Shown: positions 1-8,780 of the stretch, piece by piece
Position numbering within the stretch: position 1 is the stretch's first letter
Layout: each line of letters opens with the position of its first letter
Assembly: GCF_015291645.1 (NCBI RefSeq)
Contig: NZ_CP030055.1
Coordinates: 3,596,001-3,660,000 of the forward strand
Source of the DNA: Bradyrhizobium sp. CCBAU 53340
GTDB lineage: Bacteria > Pseudomonadota > Alphaproteobacteria > Rhizobiales > Xanthobacteraceae
DNA length: 64,000 nucleotides
Direction of reading: 5' to 3'
Notes under the pieces: generated by a model
Told to the model about the DNA's origin: nothing
Database searches by the model: none
The model's input: the letters and a program-made list of their open reading frames with translations, nothing else
Program-made: the position numbers and the translations under genes

Positions 1-813
1 ATGATTGATCGAGACCGAGGAGCTGACGGCAAGCCCGGCATCGCGGGCGCGCTTCAGGATCTCGAGCGACTCCATGCAGGACAGCGCGGCGGCGTGATAG
101 CGGCCGCCGGTGAGCGCGACGAGACGCATGTCGCGTTCGAGGATCACGGCCTCGGCCGCCGTCGGGATGCCCATCAGGCCGAGGCGCGAGGCGAACTCGC
201 CCTCGTTCATCACGCCTTCGCCGACCAGATCAGGATCCTCGGTGTGGTGCACGATCAGCGCGTCGAAGTCGCGGGCGTAGGTCAAGGCGCGGCGCATCAC
301 CTGCGAATTGGTGACGCTGCGGTCGCCGTCGCTGAAGGCGACGGCACCTGCGGCCTTGAGCAGGCCGAACTCGGTCATCTCCTCGCCGCGCATGCCCTTG
401 GTGAGTGCCGCCATCGGCTGGATGTTGACGATCGCGGTGTCGCGGGCGCGGCGCATCACGAAATCGACGGTCGCCGAATTGTCGATGACGGGCGCGGTGT
501 CGGGCTGGCAGATGATCGTGGTGATGCCGCCGGTCGCCGCCGCCTGGCTGGCGCTCGCAAAGGTCTCGCGATGGCTGAAGCCGGGCTCGCCGACAAAGGC
601 GCGCATGTCGATCAGGCCGGGCGCGACAATCTTGCCGGAGCAATTGACGACGTCGGTGCCTTCGGGGACGCCGGCCGCGCCAATGCCGCGGCGGGTCTCG
701 CGGATGATGCCGTCGGCAATCAGGACGTCGCCGGGACCGTCGAAATCCCTGGAGGGATCGACGACGCGGGCGTTGGCGAGCAGGATCGGGCGGCGGTCGG
801 TCAGCATGGGCAT
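1..813 (-). CDS. pyrC: Dihydroorotase-like protein, probably non-catalytic (partial)
   Basis: The first 271 residues are present; the C-terminus lies beyond the window edge. The protein has the amidohydrolase layout of class I dihydroorotases, with a PGLID strand near residue 66, an ATGGITTIICQPDT segment and VSINH at the edge. It follows pyrB with a TGATG overlap, so the pair is translationally coupled. Where catalytic dihydroorotases carry Asp-X-His-X-His followed by Arg, this protein reads D-M-R-A-F-V-G (from residue 69), so both zinc histidines and the substrate arginine are missing. By analogy with the pyrBC' arrangement of Pseudomonas, it may be a structural partner of aspartate carbamoyltransferase rather than an enzyme (inference). 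A true dihydroorotase would then be encoded elsewhere. Confidence 0.88.
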   Translation of the reverse strand, partial: MPMLTDRRPILLANARVVDPSRDFDGPGDVLIADGIIRETRRGIGAAGVPEGTDVVNCSGKIVAPGLIDMRAFVGEPGFSHRETFASASQAAATGGITTIICQPDTAPVIDNSATVDFVMRRARDTAIVNIQPMAALTKGMRGEEMTEFGLLKAAGAVAFSDGDRSVTNSQVMRRALTYARDFDALIVHHTEDPDLVGEGVMNEGEFASRLGLMGIPTAAEAVILERDMRLVALTGGRYHAAALSCMESLEILKRARDAGLAVSSSVSINH

Positions 814-1760
814 CACGCGTTCGGCAGGTTACGGGCGAGCGCTTCCAGCACCGCCATGCGCACGGCAACCCCCATCTCCACCTGTTCGCGGATCAGGGAC
901 TGCGCGCCATCGGCAACCGCGGTGTCGATCTCGACGCCGCGGTTCATGGGGCCGGGATGCATCACCAGCGCATCGGGCTTGGCGTAGCCTAGCTTCTTCT
1001 GGTCGAGCCCGAAATAGTGGAAGTACTCCGACGTCGACGGCACGAAGGAGCCGTTCATGCGCTCGCGCTGCAGCCGCAGCATCATCACGATGTCGGCGCC
1101 GTTCAGCCCCTCGCGCATGTCGCGCGCGACCTCGACGCCCATTCGCTCGATGCCGGGCGGCAGCAGCGTGGAGGGGCCGACGACGCGAACGCGGGCGCCC
1201 ATGGTGTTGAGCAGGATGATGTTGGAGCGGGCGACGCGCGAATGCAGCACGTCGCCGCAGATCGCCACCACGAGGCCCTCGATCCGGCCCTTGTTGCGAC
1301 GGATGGTGAGTGCATCCAGCAGCGCCTGGGTCGGATGCTCGTGCGCGCCGTCGCCGGCATTGATCACGGAACCGTCGACCTTGCGTGCCAGCAGTTCCAC
1401 CGCGCCGGAGGCGTGATGGCGCACCACCAGGATATCAGGGTGCATGGCGTTCAGCGTCATCGCGGTGTCGACCAGCGTCTCGCCCTTCTTGATGGACGAG
1501 GAGGACACCGACATGTTCATGACGTCGGCGCCTAAGCGCTTGCCCGCGAGCTCGAACGAGGACTGGGTCCGGGTAGACGCCTCGAAGAAGAGGTTTACTT
1601 GCGTCCGTCCACGCAGGACGGTGCGCTTCTTGTCAACCTGGCGGTTGAGCTCGACATATTCTTCGGACAGGTCGAGCAGGCCGGTAATGTCGGCCGCGGA
1701 AAGGCCCTCGATGCCCAGCAAATGCCGGTGGCCGAGGACGAAGGTCGATTTCGATGTCAT
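813..1760 (-). CDS. pyrB: Aspartate carbamoyltransferase catalytic subunit
   Basis: 315 residues. Catalyses condensation of carbamoyl phosphate and L-aspartate, the committed step of pyrimidine synthesis, in the cytosol. The carbamoyl-phosphate loop STRTQSSFE, the HPTQALLDA motif and the C-terminal [10 protein letters not shown] motif are all present. An in-frame start 39 bases further upstream exists, but the ATG at 1760 gives the usual length and N-terminus ([15 protein letters not shown]). The stop overlaps the start of the dihydroorotase-like gene by one base, which indicates one operon on the minus strand. No regulatory pyrI subunit is seen nearby, as expected for this class of ATCase. 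Confidence 0.96.
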   Translation of the reverse strand: MTSKSTFVLGHRHLLGIEGLSAADITGLLDLSEEYVELNRQVDKKRTVLRGRTQVNLFFEASTRTQSSFELAGKRLGADVMNMSVSSSSIKKGETLVDTAMTLNAMHPDILVVRHHASGAVELLARKVDGSVINAGDGAHEHPTQALLDALTIRRNKGRIEGLVVAICGDVLHSRVARSNIILLNTMGARVRVVGPSTLLPPGIERMGVEVARDMREGLNGADIVMMLRLQRERMNGSFVPSTSEYFHYFGLDQKKLGYAKPDALVMHPGPMNRGVEIDTAVADGAQSLIREQVEMGVAVRMAVLEALARNLPNA

Positions 1761-1865
1761 TAAAGCGAGAGCTATAGGCGCGGATGGCGGGGGGAGCAAG
1801 GGCCAATGCCGGGGCGGGGAGTTATCCCCTGATCTGTCTTAATGCGGCCGTGGCGTGACCTCTCG

Positions 1866-1995
1866 GTCATGCCCGGACTTGTCCCGCCTGCGCAGCCGAA
1901 GCCGCCTCGGCGAGGCGAAGGCCCGGGCATCCGCGATCTTCGTTCGCATTTGACGTAAAAGGGCCGCGGATGGCCGGGACAAGCCCGGCCATGAC
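1866..1995. repeat. Two-hairpin palindromic repeat, copy 1
   Basis: An intergenic element of about 130 bases begins GTCATGCCCGG and ends CCGGCCATGAC, with an internal GGCATCCGCG/CGCGGATGG pair, so it can fold into nested stems. It has the same GTCAT...ATGAC ends as the elements near 15845, 51319 and 62223. It abuts the dipeptidase gene; an in-frame ATG at 1991 lies inside the repeat, which favours the next ATG at 2003 as the true start. Confidence 0.7.
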
Positions 1996-2002
1996 GACTG
2001 GG

Positions 2003-2761
2003 ATGCATTCCGTGAAATCAATCCTGACAGCGCTCTTGGCCGTAGTGACGATCAGCACAGCCCAGGCCCAATCGCTCCCCGGCGGCTTCGTCTATCTGCG
2101 CGACATCGATCCCAGCATCATCCAGGACATCCGCTACGCCACGCCGAACAATTTTGTCGGCCGCCCGCTTGCCGGCTACGGCGCCGGCGAATGTGTGGTG
2201 AAGCAGGAGGTGGGATTGAGGTTGAAGGCAGTCCAGCGGGATCTTGCGGCACAAAATCTCTCGCTCAAGATGTTCGACTGCTATCGGCCGGCACGGGCCT
2301 CGCTCGACATGGTGAGATGGTCGCAGAACGGTCATGAGAGCGCGGCCGATCGGCGCTACAATCCGAGGATCCCCAAGACCGAGCTGTTTCGCCTCGGCTA
2401 TATCGCCAGCCACTCGCAACATTCGACGGGTGCCGCGCTGGATCTCACTCTGGTCGATCTGAAGGCCGACAACTCCGCCAGGATCGACCCCGCGAAGGCC
2501 TATGCGGACTGTACGGCACCCGTCGAGGCGCGGCTGCCGGAAGGCAGCGTGGACATGGGCACCGGCTATGATTGCACCGATACGAAGGGCCATACCGCAG
2601 CACCGTCGATCAGGCCTGATCAACGGGCCTGGCGCAAGCGGCTGGTGGCTGCGATGGCCAAGCAAGGCTTTGTGAACTATTCGAAGGAGTGGTGGCATTT
2701 TTCCCTGCCGGGGGCGGGCGGGGCGGCCTATGATTTCCCGATCCAGCCGCGGCGGAACTGA
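2003..2761 (+). CDS. D-alanyl-D-alanine dipeptidase, VanX/DdpX family, secreted
   Basis: 252 residues. The N-terminus is a signal peptide (KSILTALLAVV, then AQA), so the mature enzyme is periplasmic. The family zinc site is visible as S-x-H-x-x-G-x-A-x-D (SQHSTGAALD) and the C-terminal E-x-W-H motif (EWWHF). A DCYRP segment matches the arginine region of VanX enzymes. These dipeptidases cleave D-Ala-D-Ala. In Gram-negative bacteria without glycopeptide-resistance genes they are thought to salvage D-alanine from peptidoglycan. No vanH, vanA or dpp-transport genes are adjacent, so a salvage role is more likely than resistance. The start at 2003 was chosen because the upstream ATG at 1991 falls in a repeat. 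Confidence 0.88.
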   Translation: MHSVKSILTALLAVVTISTAQAQSLPGGFVYLRDIDPSIIQDIRYATPNNFVGRPLAGYGAGECVVKQEVGLRLKAVQRDLAAQNLSLKMFDCYRPARASLDMVRWSQNGHESAADRRYNPRIPKTELFRLGYIASHSQHSTGAALDLTLVDLKADNSARIDPAKAYADCTAPVEARLPEGSVDMGTGYDCTDTKGHTAAPSIRPDQRAWRKRLVAAMAKQGFVNYSKEWWHFSLPGAGGAAYDFPIQPRRN

Positions 2762-2779
2762 TTCCGCGTGGGAAGCCAG

Positions 2780-4423
2780 ATGACCCAGCCCAGCTTTGCG
2801 ACCCATGAGGTCTTCAACCAGTCGCCCCCGTTCGAGGACATCGATCTGTTCGCCGTGGATCGGCCGCTGGTCGATGCAGTGAAGGCCAATGGCGGTGCGG
2901 CTGCGGAGCGGGAACTGTCGGCGTTCGGCAAGTATTGGGGCTCGGCGGCGATGGCCGATCGCGGGCGCGTCGCGAACGAGAACACGCCGAAGCTGCGCAC
3001 GTTCGATGCCAAGGGCAATCGTCGCGACCGGGTCGAGTTTCATCCTGGATATCACGAGCTGATGGCGCACAGCGCGCACGCGGGCGTGCATAATTCGACC
3101 TGGACCGCGGATGGCAAGCCTGCGGGCGATGCGGCCGAAGTCATTCGCGCGGCAAAATTCTACATGGCCGCGCAGGTCGAGACCGGCCATCTCTGCCCGA
3201 TCACGATGACGCGTGCCTCCGTCGCGGCACTGGCGATGCAGCCGGATCTGCTCGGCAAGGTGATGCCGGTGCTGTCGACGAGGAGCTATGATCCGAGCTT
3301 CGCGCCGTGGTGGGATAAGCGCGGCATGACGCTCGGCATGGGCATGACCGAGAAGCAGGGCGGCACTGACGTGCGCGCCAACATGACGCGCGCGGTGCGC
3401 GACGGCGACGCCTATCGCATCACCGGCCACAAATGGTTCATGTCGGCGCCGATGTGCGATGCTTTCCTGGTACTGGCGCAGGCAGATAGCGGACTGACCT
3501 GTTTCTTCATGCCGCGCTTCGCGCCTGACGGCTCGATCAATGCGATCCATTTCCAGCGGCTGAAGGACAAGCTCGGCAATCGTTCGAACGCCTCCTCGGA
3601 AGTGGAGTTCGTCGGCGCCTATGCCGAACGCGTTGGCGAAGAAGGTAAGGGCATCCGCACCATCATCCAGATGGTGCAGCTGACGCGGCAGGATTGTGCG
3701 ATCGCCTCTAGCGGCCTGATGCGCTCGGGCCTTGCGCATGCGCTGCATCACGCCCGTCACCGCAGCGTGTTCCAGAAGCATCTCGCCGATCAGCCCTTGA
3801 TGCAGGCCGTGCTTTCCGACATGGCGCTGCATGTGGAGGCGAGCACGGCGCTGGTGATGCGGCTCTGCCGCGCTTTCGACCGCACGCCGCACGACGCCGC
3901 CGAGGCCGCCTACATGCGGCTGCTGACGCCGGCGATCAAATACTGGACCTGCAAGAGCGCGCCGCCATTCCTCTACGAGGCAATGGAGTGCCTCGGCGGC
4001 AATGGCTATGTCGAGGACGGTATTCTGGCGCGCCACTACCGCGAGTCGCCCGTCAACGCGATCTGGGAAGGTTCGGGCAACGTGATGTGCCTCGACGTGC
4101 TCCGCGCGCTCTCGCGCGAGCCGGAGGCCGCGATGGCGGTGCTGCAAGCGCTGGCAACCGAGACGAAAGGCTTGTCGGGGGCAGCTGACGCGGCTGCCTT
4201 CATCGGCAAAACCTTCCGCCGCGCTGACGGAGAACGAGTCGCGCGGCTGGCGGTCGAGAAGCTGGCGCTGCTCGCCGCTGCCGCCGCGCTCAGCGGTGTC
4301 TCACCGCACAGCGCCGAGCTCTTCGCGGCCACGCGTCTCGCCGCCAATCACGCCAGCATGTATGGCGCGGTGGACCTCGATAGCGGGGACGTGCGCGCGC
4401 TGCTCGAGCGGGCGCTGCCTTGA
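2780..4423 (+). CDS. aidB: Acyl-CoA dehydrogenase of the AidB type
   Basis: 547 residues, close to the E. coli AidB length. The acyl-CoA dehydrogenase fold is recognisable from the MTEKQGGTDVR flavin-binding stretch, the ECLGGNGYVED motif and the WEGSGNVMCLDVLRAL segment typical of AidB. AidB is a flavoprotein of the adaptive response to alkylating agents that binds DNA through a basic C-terminal domain; its chemical role is unsettled. No ada, alkA or alkB genes flank it, so regulation by Ada cannot be read from this locus. A GTG start at 2768 is possible; ATG 2780 is preferred because GGGAAG precedes it at normal spacing. The stop region abuts the next gene. Confidence 0.9.
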   Translation: MTQPSFATHEVFNQSPPFEDIDLFAVDRPLVDAVKANGGAAAERELSAFGKYWGSAAMADRGRVANENTPKLRTFDAKGNRRDRVEFHPGYHELMAHSAHAGVHNSTWTADGKPAGDAAEVIRAAKFYMAAQVETGHLCPITMTRASVAALAMQPDLLGKVMPVLSTRSYDPSFAPWWDKRGMTLGMGMTEKQGGTDVRANMTRAVRDGDAYRITGHKWFMSAPMCDAFLVLAQADSGLTCFFMPRFAPDGSINAIHFQRLKDKLGNRSNASSEVEFVGAYAERVGEEGKGIRTIIQMVQLTRQDCAIASSGLMRSGLAHALHHARHRSVFQKHLADQPLMQAVLSDMALHVEASTALVMRLCRAFDRTPHDAAEAAYMRLLTPAIKYWTCKSAPPFLYEAMECLGGNGYVEDGILARHYRESPVNAIWEGSGNVMCLDVLRALSREPEAAMAVLQALATETKGLSGAADAAAFIGKTFRRADGERVARLAVEKLALLAAAAALSGVSPHSAELFAATRLAANHASMYGAVDLDSGDVRALLERALP

Positions 4424-4446
4424 GCCTCCCAACCGAAAGCCTTCTG

Positions 4447-5211
4447 ATGGATTCTCTCAATCCCGATCATCCGCCGCTGACCGTGACGCCGGCGCCGCTG
4501 CGCGTCTGGAAGTTCTGGGGCACGGCGCTGTGGGGCCTGCTCATCTTCGTCGCGATGTTTGTCGGCCAGATCGGGGCGGTCGTATTGCTGGTTGCGCTGC
4601 GTGGCCTGCCGATGGATCTTGCCTCCCTCCAGGTCGTCGGCCGGGAGCCGCAGGCGCTGGCGCTCTCGGTCATCATGGGCCTGCCGGCAACGCTTCTCGT
4701 GGTGTGGCTCGCCATCCGCATCAAGAAGGCTTCCTTCGTCGACTACCTCGCGCTGCGCTGGCCGACCTTTCGGCAATTCTTGCTCGGCGCCGCCGGACTG
4801 CTCCTGACCGTGCTGGCCTGGGAGGTTGTGTCACGATCCCTCGGCCGCGAAGCGACGCCAAGCTTCATGACCGATCTCTTGAAATCCGGCCGCGACAAGG
4901 GCGCGGCGCTGTCGATGCTGCTCGCCTTCAGCGTGGCCGCGCCGATGTCGGAGGAAGTGCTTGCGCGCGGTTTTCTCTTCCGCGGCTGGTCGGCGAGCTT
5001 CCTGCGCGTGCCCGGCGCAATCATCCTGTCGTCGCTGGTGTGGACGGCGGTGCACCTGCAATACGATCTCTACTTCCTCGCCGAGGTGTTCTCCATCGGC
5101 CTGTGGTTCGGCTACATGCGGCACCGGGCGAATTCGCTCTGGCTCACCATCGTGCTGCATGCGCTGAACAACATGACGGCGGTGGTGCTGACGATGTGGC
5201 TGGGGAGCTGA
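4447..5211 (+). CDS. CPBP-family intramembrane metalloprotease
   Basis: 254 residues with several long hydrophobic segments, so an inner-membrane protein. The three motifs of the CPBP (Abi, Rce1-like) family are present in order: MSEEVLARGFLFRGW (the EExxxR glutamates), VHLQYD (first histidine) and HALNN (second histidine and asparagine). Family members are glutamate/histidine-dependent proteases linked to prenyl-protein processing or bacteriocin immunity; the substrate here is unknown. A TTG start at 4420 would overlap the aidB stop; ATG 4447 is preferred. A paralog with the same motifs follows at 5363. Confidence 0.85.
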   Translation: MDSLNPDHPPLTVTPAPLRVWKFWGTALWGLLIFVAMFVGQIGAVVLLVALRGLPMDLASLQVVGREPQALALSVIMGLPATLLVVWLAIRIKKASFVDYLALRWPTFRQFLLGAAGLLLTVLAWEVVSRSLGREATPSFMTDLLKSGRDKGAALSMLLAFSVAAPMSEEVLARGFLFRGWSASFLRVPGAIILSSLVWTAVHLQYDLYFLAEVFSIGLWFGYMRHRANSLWLTIVLHALNNMTAVVLTMWLGS

Positions 5212-5362
5212 CGGCAGGCACCCGTCGCTCCAACTTCTGGTCGACGCGGTTGTTGTTCTGCCGACACCGATGCTATTCCTTATTGACGGTAGGCCGCCGG
5301 TCTCGTTACTCTGAGTAGAGGATGAGATTTAAATCGCCAGATAGTTGCTGCAACAAAACCAT

Positions 5363-6121
5363 ATGACGGATCTTAAGAAGATGACCGATCGCGGCGTGCC
5401 CTCTCGGTCGGCGCCGCGCACGTGGGATTTTTGGGAGACAACGCTGGTCGGCTTGCTTGCGGACGGTGCATTCGTTCTGGTCGGCGTCGTTGTGGTGAGC
5501 ATCGCACTCTCCGTCGGCGCTGGATCAAAGGTGTACGCTCCGGGAGAACTCCAGGCGTTGGCATCGCAAGGGCGCTGGTATGGAGTTTTCCTTATTTCGG
5601 GAGCGCCGGCTGCCATCGCAGTGCTTTGGATCGCAATCCGGATGGCAAGGAGGGAGTTCGGCGAATATCTCGCTCTGAATTGGCCACGTGGTGGCGAAAT
5701 CGTTCGGGCTCTCGCCATTACGACGATCTTTATGTCGATTGAGGGATTTGTACTGTCGAAGATGAGCCCGAATGGGTATCAAGCCGATCCTACGCTTGTG
5801 GTGGGAAGCGCCGCGGGACTGCTCGGTTGGCTCATCGGAGGCTGCATCGCGGGACCCATCATGGAAGAGTTTGTCGTTCGCGGTTTCCTGTTTCGCGGCT
5901 GGTCGGAATCCTTTCTCGGTCCGATCGGAGCCATCTTTCTTACGTCGGCTGTCTGGGCGCTAAATCATACCCAGTATGATTGGTTCGGGCGCGCGATTAT
6001 TTTCGCTTTCGGGTTGGTACTTGGCCATCTTCGATGGTCCAGCAACTCAACATGGACGAGTGTGGTGGCCCATTCGGCCTGCAACACTTTCATCCTCTTT
6101 ACATCGGGGCGCTACGTCTAG
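5363..6121 (+). CDS. CPBP-family intramembrane metalloprotease, paralog
   Basis: 252 residues, multi-pass membrane protein. It aligns by eye with the preceding gene: MEEFVVRGFLFRGW, NHTQYD and HSACNT supply the expected glutamates, histidines and asparagine, so it should be catalytically competent. The upstream 150 bases and the gene itself look poorer in GC and less biased at third codon positions than the neighbours, which may mean it was acquired more recently than its partner. A TTG at 5345 is an alternative start; the ATG at 5363 lacks an obvious strong ribosome-binding site. The function is not assignable beyond the family. Confidence 0.82.
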   Translation: MTDLKKMTDRGVPSRSAPRTWDFWETTLVGLLADGAFVLVGVVVVSIALSVGAGSKVYAPGELQALASQGRWYGVFLISGAPAAIAVLWIAIRMARREFGEYLALNWPRGGEIVRALAITTIFMSIEGFVLSKMSPNGYQADPTLVVGSAAGLLGWLIGGCIAGPIMEEFVVRGFLFRGWSESFLGPIGAIFLTSAVWALNHTQYDWFGRAIIFAFGLVLGHLRWSSNSTWTSVVAHSACNTFILFTSGRYV

Positions 6122-6124
6122 CGC

Positions 6125-7048
6125 TCACGCCACCAGCGCGATCGCGATCGGCATCGTGATCGCCGCCAAGATCGTTTGCAGCGTGATGATCTGCGCCAGC
6201 AGCGGCGCGTCGCCGTCCATCTGGCGGGCCAGCACATAGGCGCTCGGCGAGGTCGGCACCGCCCCGCAGATCGCGACGATCGCGAGGTTGGTGCCTGACA
6301 GACCGAACCAGGCGGCGAGCACCAGTGCGAGCATGGGCATCAGCACCAGCTTGAACGCCACGCCAAGGGTCGCACCGAGACTTGGGCGGAGCAGGCCCTT
6401 GAGCTGGAGGCCGGCGCCGGTGACGAGCAGGCCGATGGCGAGCGAGGAGCGGCCGAGCGCGTCGGCGACCTCGTGCCAGATCTTCGGCAGCGGCAAATGG
6501 ATGACATTGATGACGAGGCCGATGACGCAGGCCCCGATCAGGGGATTGCGGATGACGGTCATCGCGATCGCGCGCGCGGACTGCTTCTCGGGGGAAGCGT
6601 AATGCGCGAGCACGGCGACGCTGAACACGTTCACAAGCGGGATGATGGCGACCATCGCCACCGAGGCCAGCGCCAGCCCGACATCGCCGTACAGATTGGC
6701 GGAGACGGACAGCGCCACATAGGTCTGCCAGCGCGTCGCGCCCTGAAAAATCGACGTGAAGGCGGGGCCGTCGATGTCGAGACGCACCAGCGCCGGGCGG
6801 AGCGCGAGGCAAAGCAGCGACATCGCCAGCGCCGACAGCAGCAATGCGCCACCGACCCCGGCGACCGGGACTTTCGAAAGATCCGCCCTCACCAGCGTCT
6901 GGATCAGCAGCATCGGAAACAGCACGAAATAGGTCAGCCGCTCCAGCCCGTGCCATTGCGTGTCGAGCCGCATCAGGCTGTGCCTGAGCACCACGCCGAG
7001 CACGATGAGGATGAAGACCGGCAGCAGCGCCGCGATCACGACGGCCAT
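6125..7048 (-). CDS. AEC-family transporter (auxin efflux carrier type)
   Basis: 307 residues with about ten hydrophobic segments in two halves, typical of AEC permeases. Features include the N-terminal PVFILIVLGVVLR helix, an FQGATRWQTY segment and the central GAVPTSPSAYVLARQM motif after the helix break. Bacterial members export or import small carboxylates such as malate; the substrate cannot be read from sequence. It lies three bases after ruvX on the same strand, so the two may be co-transcribed. Its stop is four bases from that of the convergent CPBP gene. Confidence 0.88.
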   Translation of the reverse strand: MAVVIAALLPVFILIVLGVVLRHSLMRLDTQWHGLERLTYFVLFPMLLIQTLVRADLSKVPVAGVGGALLLSALAMSLLCLALRPALVRLDIDGPAFTSIFQGATRWQTYVALSVSANLYGDVGLALASVAMVAIIPLVNVFSVAVLAHYASPEKQSARAIAMTVIRNPLIGACVIGLVINVIHLPLPKIWHEVADALGRSSLAIGLLVTGAGLQLKGLLRPSLGATLGVAFKLVLMPMLALVLAAWFGLSGTNLAIVAICGAVPTSPSAYVLARQMDGDAPLLAQIITLQTILAAITMPIAIALVA

Positions 7049-7051
7049 GAA

Positions 7052-7543
7052 TCAGCCATTTCCCGATGCTGCGCGAAGATTTGCGAGCCGATCGAGCGCG
7101 CCCTGCAGAATGAAGATGGCGGCGTGCTCGTCGATCACCTCGGCGCGCTTGGCGCGGCTGACATCCATGCCGATCAGCTCGCGCTCGACTGCGGCGGTCG
7201 ACAGGCGCTCGTCCCAGAGGCCGATGGGGAGTGTGGTCAAATTGGCCAGATTGCGGGCAAACGCACGGGTCGATTGCGCGCGCGGACCCTCGCTGCCGTC
7301 CATGTTGATGGGAAGCCCGAGCACGAAGCCGACCACCTTGCGCTCAGTGGCGATGGCGAGCAGCCGGGCTGCGTCCTGCTTGAACTGCTTGCGCTGGATG
7401 GTCTCGACGCCTGTCGCGAGACGGCGGTCCGGATTGGACACGGCGACACCGATGGTCTTGGTGCCCAAATCAAGGCCGATCAACCCGCCGCGTTCGGGCC
7501 AGTGGGTTGCAGCATCGACGAGGGGCAGGATAAGAGCCGGCAT
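7052..7543 (-). CDS. ruvX: RuvX/YqgF family putative Holliday junction resolvase
   Basis: 163 residues. The RNase H-like fold is marked by GLDLGTKTIGVAVS near residue 21, the GLPINMDGSEG motif and the LWDERLST motif carrying the second acidic position; a late IDEHAA motif supplies another acid. Family members act on Holliday junctions or in 16S rRNA 5' maturation. The open frame extends upstream to 7606 but ATG 7543 gives the normal N-terminus and leaves room for the divergent small gene at 7591. In many bacteria yqgF is essential. Confidence 0.92.
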   Translation of the reverse strand: MPALILPLVDAATHWPERGGLIGLDLGTKTIGVAVSNPDRRLATGVETIQRKQFKQDAARLLAIATERKVVGFVLGLPINMDGSEGPRAQSTRAFARNLANLTTLPIGLWDERLSTAAVERELIGMDVSRAKRAEVIDEHAAIFILQGALDRLANLRAASGNG

Positions 7544-7590
7544 GGGATTAGCGCATATCATGCGCTGCGCTGCGGAGTGAACCCACAACG

Positions 7591-7806
7591 ATGGATGCCC
7601 TGACACTATTCGGCCTATTTGCCGTGACGGCGATGCTGGTCTGCTATGCCCTCGAAGATCGCAGCCACTGGTTCGTGCTGCTGTTCGCCGTATCTTGCGG
7701 GCTCGGCTCGGCCTACGGCTTCCTGCAGGGCGCCTGGCCGTTCGGTCTCGTCGAGGCGATCTGGGCCTTCGTTGCGCTGCGGCGGTGGTGGCTCAGGCCG
7801 CGATGA
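7591..7806 (+). CDS. Small membrane protein of unknown function
   Basis: 71 residues with two or three hydrophobic stretches (LFGLFAVTAMLVCYAL, FVLLFAVSCGLG, LVEAIWAFVAL) and a basic tail RRWWLRPR, so probably an inner-membrane protein with the tail in the cytosol. It is divergent from ruvX, with 47 bases between starts. Its last 14 bases overlap the 3' end of the convergent LysR gene. Coding is supported by clean third-position GC bias. I do not recognise a named family. Confidence 0.7.
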   Translation: MDALTLFGLFAVTAMLVCYALEDRSHWFVLLFAVSCGLGSAYGFLQGAWPFGLVEAIWAFVALRRWWLRPR

Positions 7807-8683
7807 TTTCATCGTCCCTGGTGAGGCAGGACAGGAAGCCCTGAAGCGCGCTGGTTTGATGGCCGGCGCGGCGCTGGATGAACAGCGTCTCGACGCGGGC
7901 GTGTGACGGGTTCAGCGCCTGCATGGTGACGCTGCCGTTCATCGCGCTCCGCTCGACCACGGCGCGCGGCAGCAGCGTCACGCCCATGTCGGCGGCGACG
8001 CAGCCGATCATGCCGTCGAGCGTGCCGAGCTCGAAGCGCGCTGCCGAGGGCCAGCCGAACTCGACAAAGATCTGCTCGAGACGCTGGCGGTAGGTGCAGC
8101 CGGTGCGGAACACCAGCGCGGTCGGGCCTGACTCCGGTGTACCGGCGCGCAGCTCGGCGAGCGAGGCCCAGCGCCGGGCGCTGACCAGCACCAGCTCTTC
8201 GCGGAACGCGCTCGTCACGGTGAGGTCGGCATGCGCGATGGGACCTGCGACGAAGGCGCCATCGAGCGCGCCTTCGAGAACACCGGCGACGAGATCGGCG
8301 GTCGGCGACGTACGTAGGCTGAGGCGCACCGCCGGGAAACGGCGGTGGAAATCGGCAAGCAGCGGCGGCAGCCGCACGGCGGCCGTCGTCTCCATCGAGC
8401 CGATCGAAAGCGGTCCTTTCGGCTCGCCGTCGTCGCGGGCGGCGAGGACGGCTTCGCGCGACAGCGCGGCCATCCGCTGCGCGTAGGGGAGGAGGCGCTT
8501 GCCGGCGCCGGTCAGCGCCATGCCGCGGCTGTGGCGCTCGAACAGCGGCGTGCCGATCTCGGCCTCCAGCGCCTTGATGCGCTGGGTGACGTTGGATTGC
8601 ACCGTGTTGAGCTCTTCGGCGGCGCGCGTAATGCCGCCGGTGCGCGCGACCGCGGCGAAGGTCTGGATGTCGCTCAGTTCCAT
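7793..8683 (-). CDS. LysR-family transcriptional regulator
   Basis: 296 residues. The N-terminal winged helix-turn-helix is clear (ELSDIQTFAAVARTGG, then AAEELNTVQSNVTQRIKALE). The remainder has the two-lobed periplasmic-binding-like effector domain. It is transcribed divergently from the nitronate monooxygenase at 8781 with 97 bases between starts, the classical arrangement for a LysR regulator controlling its neighbour. A longer frame to 8722 exists; ATG 8683 gives the canonical N-terminus. The inducer is unknown; nitronates or related stress compounds are a guess from context. Confidence 0.92.
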   Translation of the reverse strand: MELSDIQTFAAVARTGGITRAAEELNTVQSNVTQRIKALEAEIGTPLFERHSRGMALTGAGKRLLPYAQRMAALSREAVLAARDDGEPKGPLSIGSMETTAAVRLPPLLADFHRRFPAVRLSLRTSPTADLVAGVLEGALDGAFVAGPIAHADLTVTSAFREELVLVSARRWASLAELRAGTPESGPTALVFRTGCTYRQRLEQIFVEFGWPSAARFELGTLDGMIGCVAADMGVTLLPRAVVERSAMNGSVTMQALNPSHARVETLFIQRRAGHQTSALQGFLSCLTRDDEIIAA

Positions 8684-8780
8684 GGTGTCGTTTCGCTTTT
8701 GTGATGGCAGCGTTCGCAACAATTCATTTTTCGAGAATGCTAGACCCCCCTAATCTCGCTGTCCAGATCGGGGAGGGGCC

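Noticed and set aside
2018..4147. A 709-codon open frame on the minus strand opposite the dipeptidase and aidB genes
   Set aside because: Composition rich in Arg, His and Ala, no family motifs, and the opposite strand carries clear enzymes; it is an antisense shadow of high-GC coding DNA. The 993-codon frame at 30745-33726 (opposite rsh) and the 689-codon frame at 38631-40700 (opposite parC) are the same.
8717..8780. LysR operator in the divergent promoter region upstream of 8781
   Set aside because: The short space holds no convincing T-N11-A palindrome, so no site was annotated although regulation is likely from gene order.
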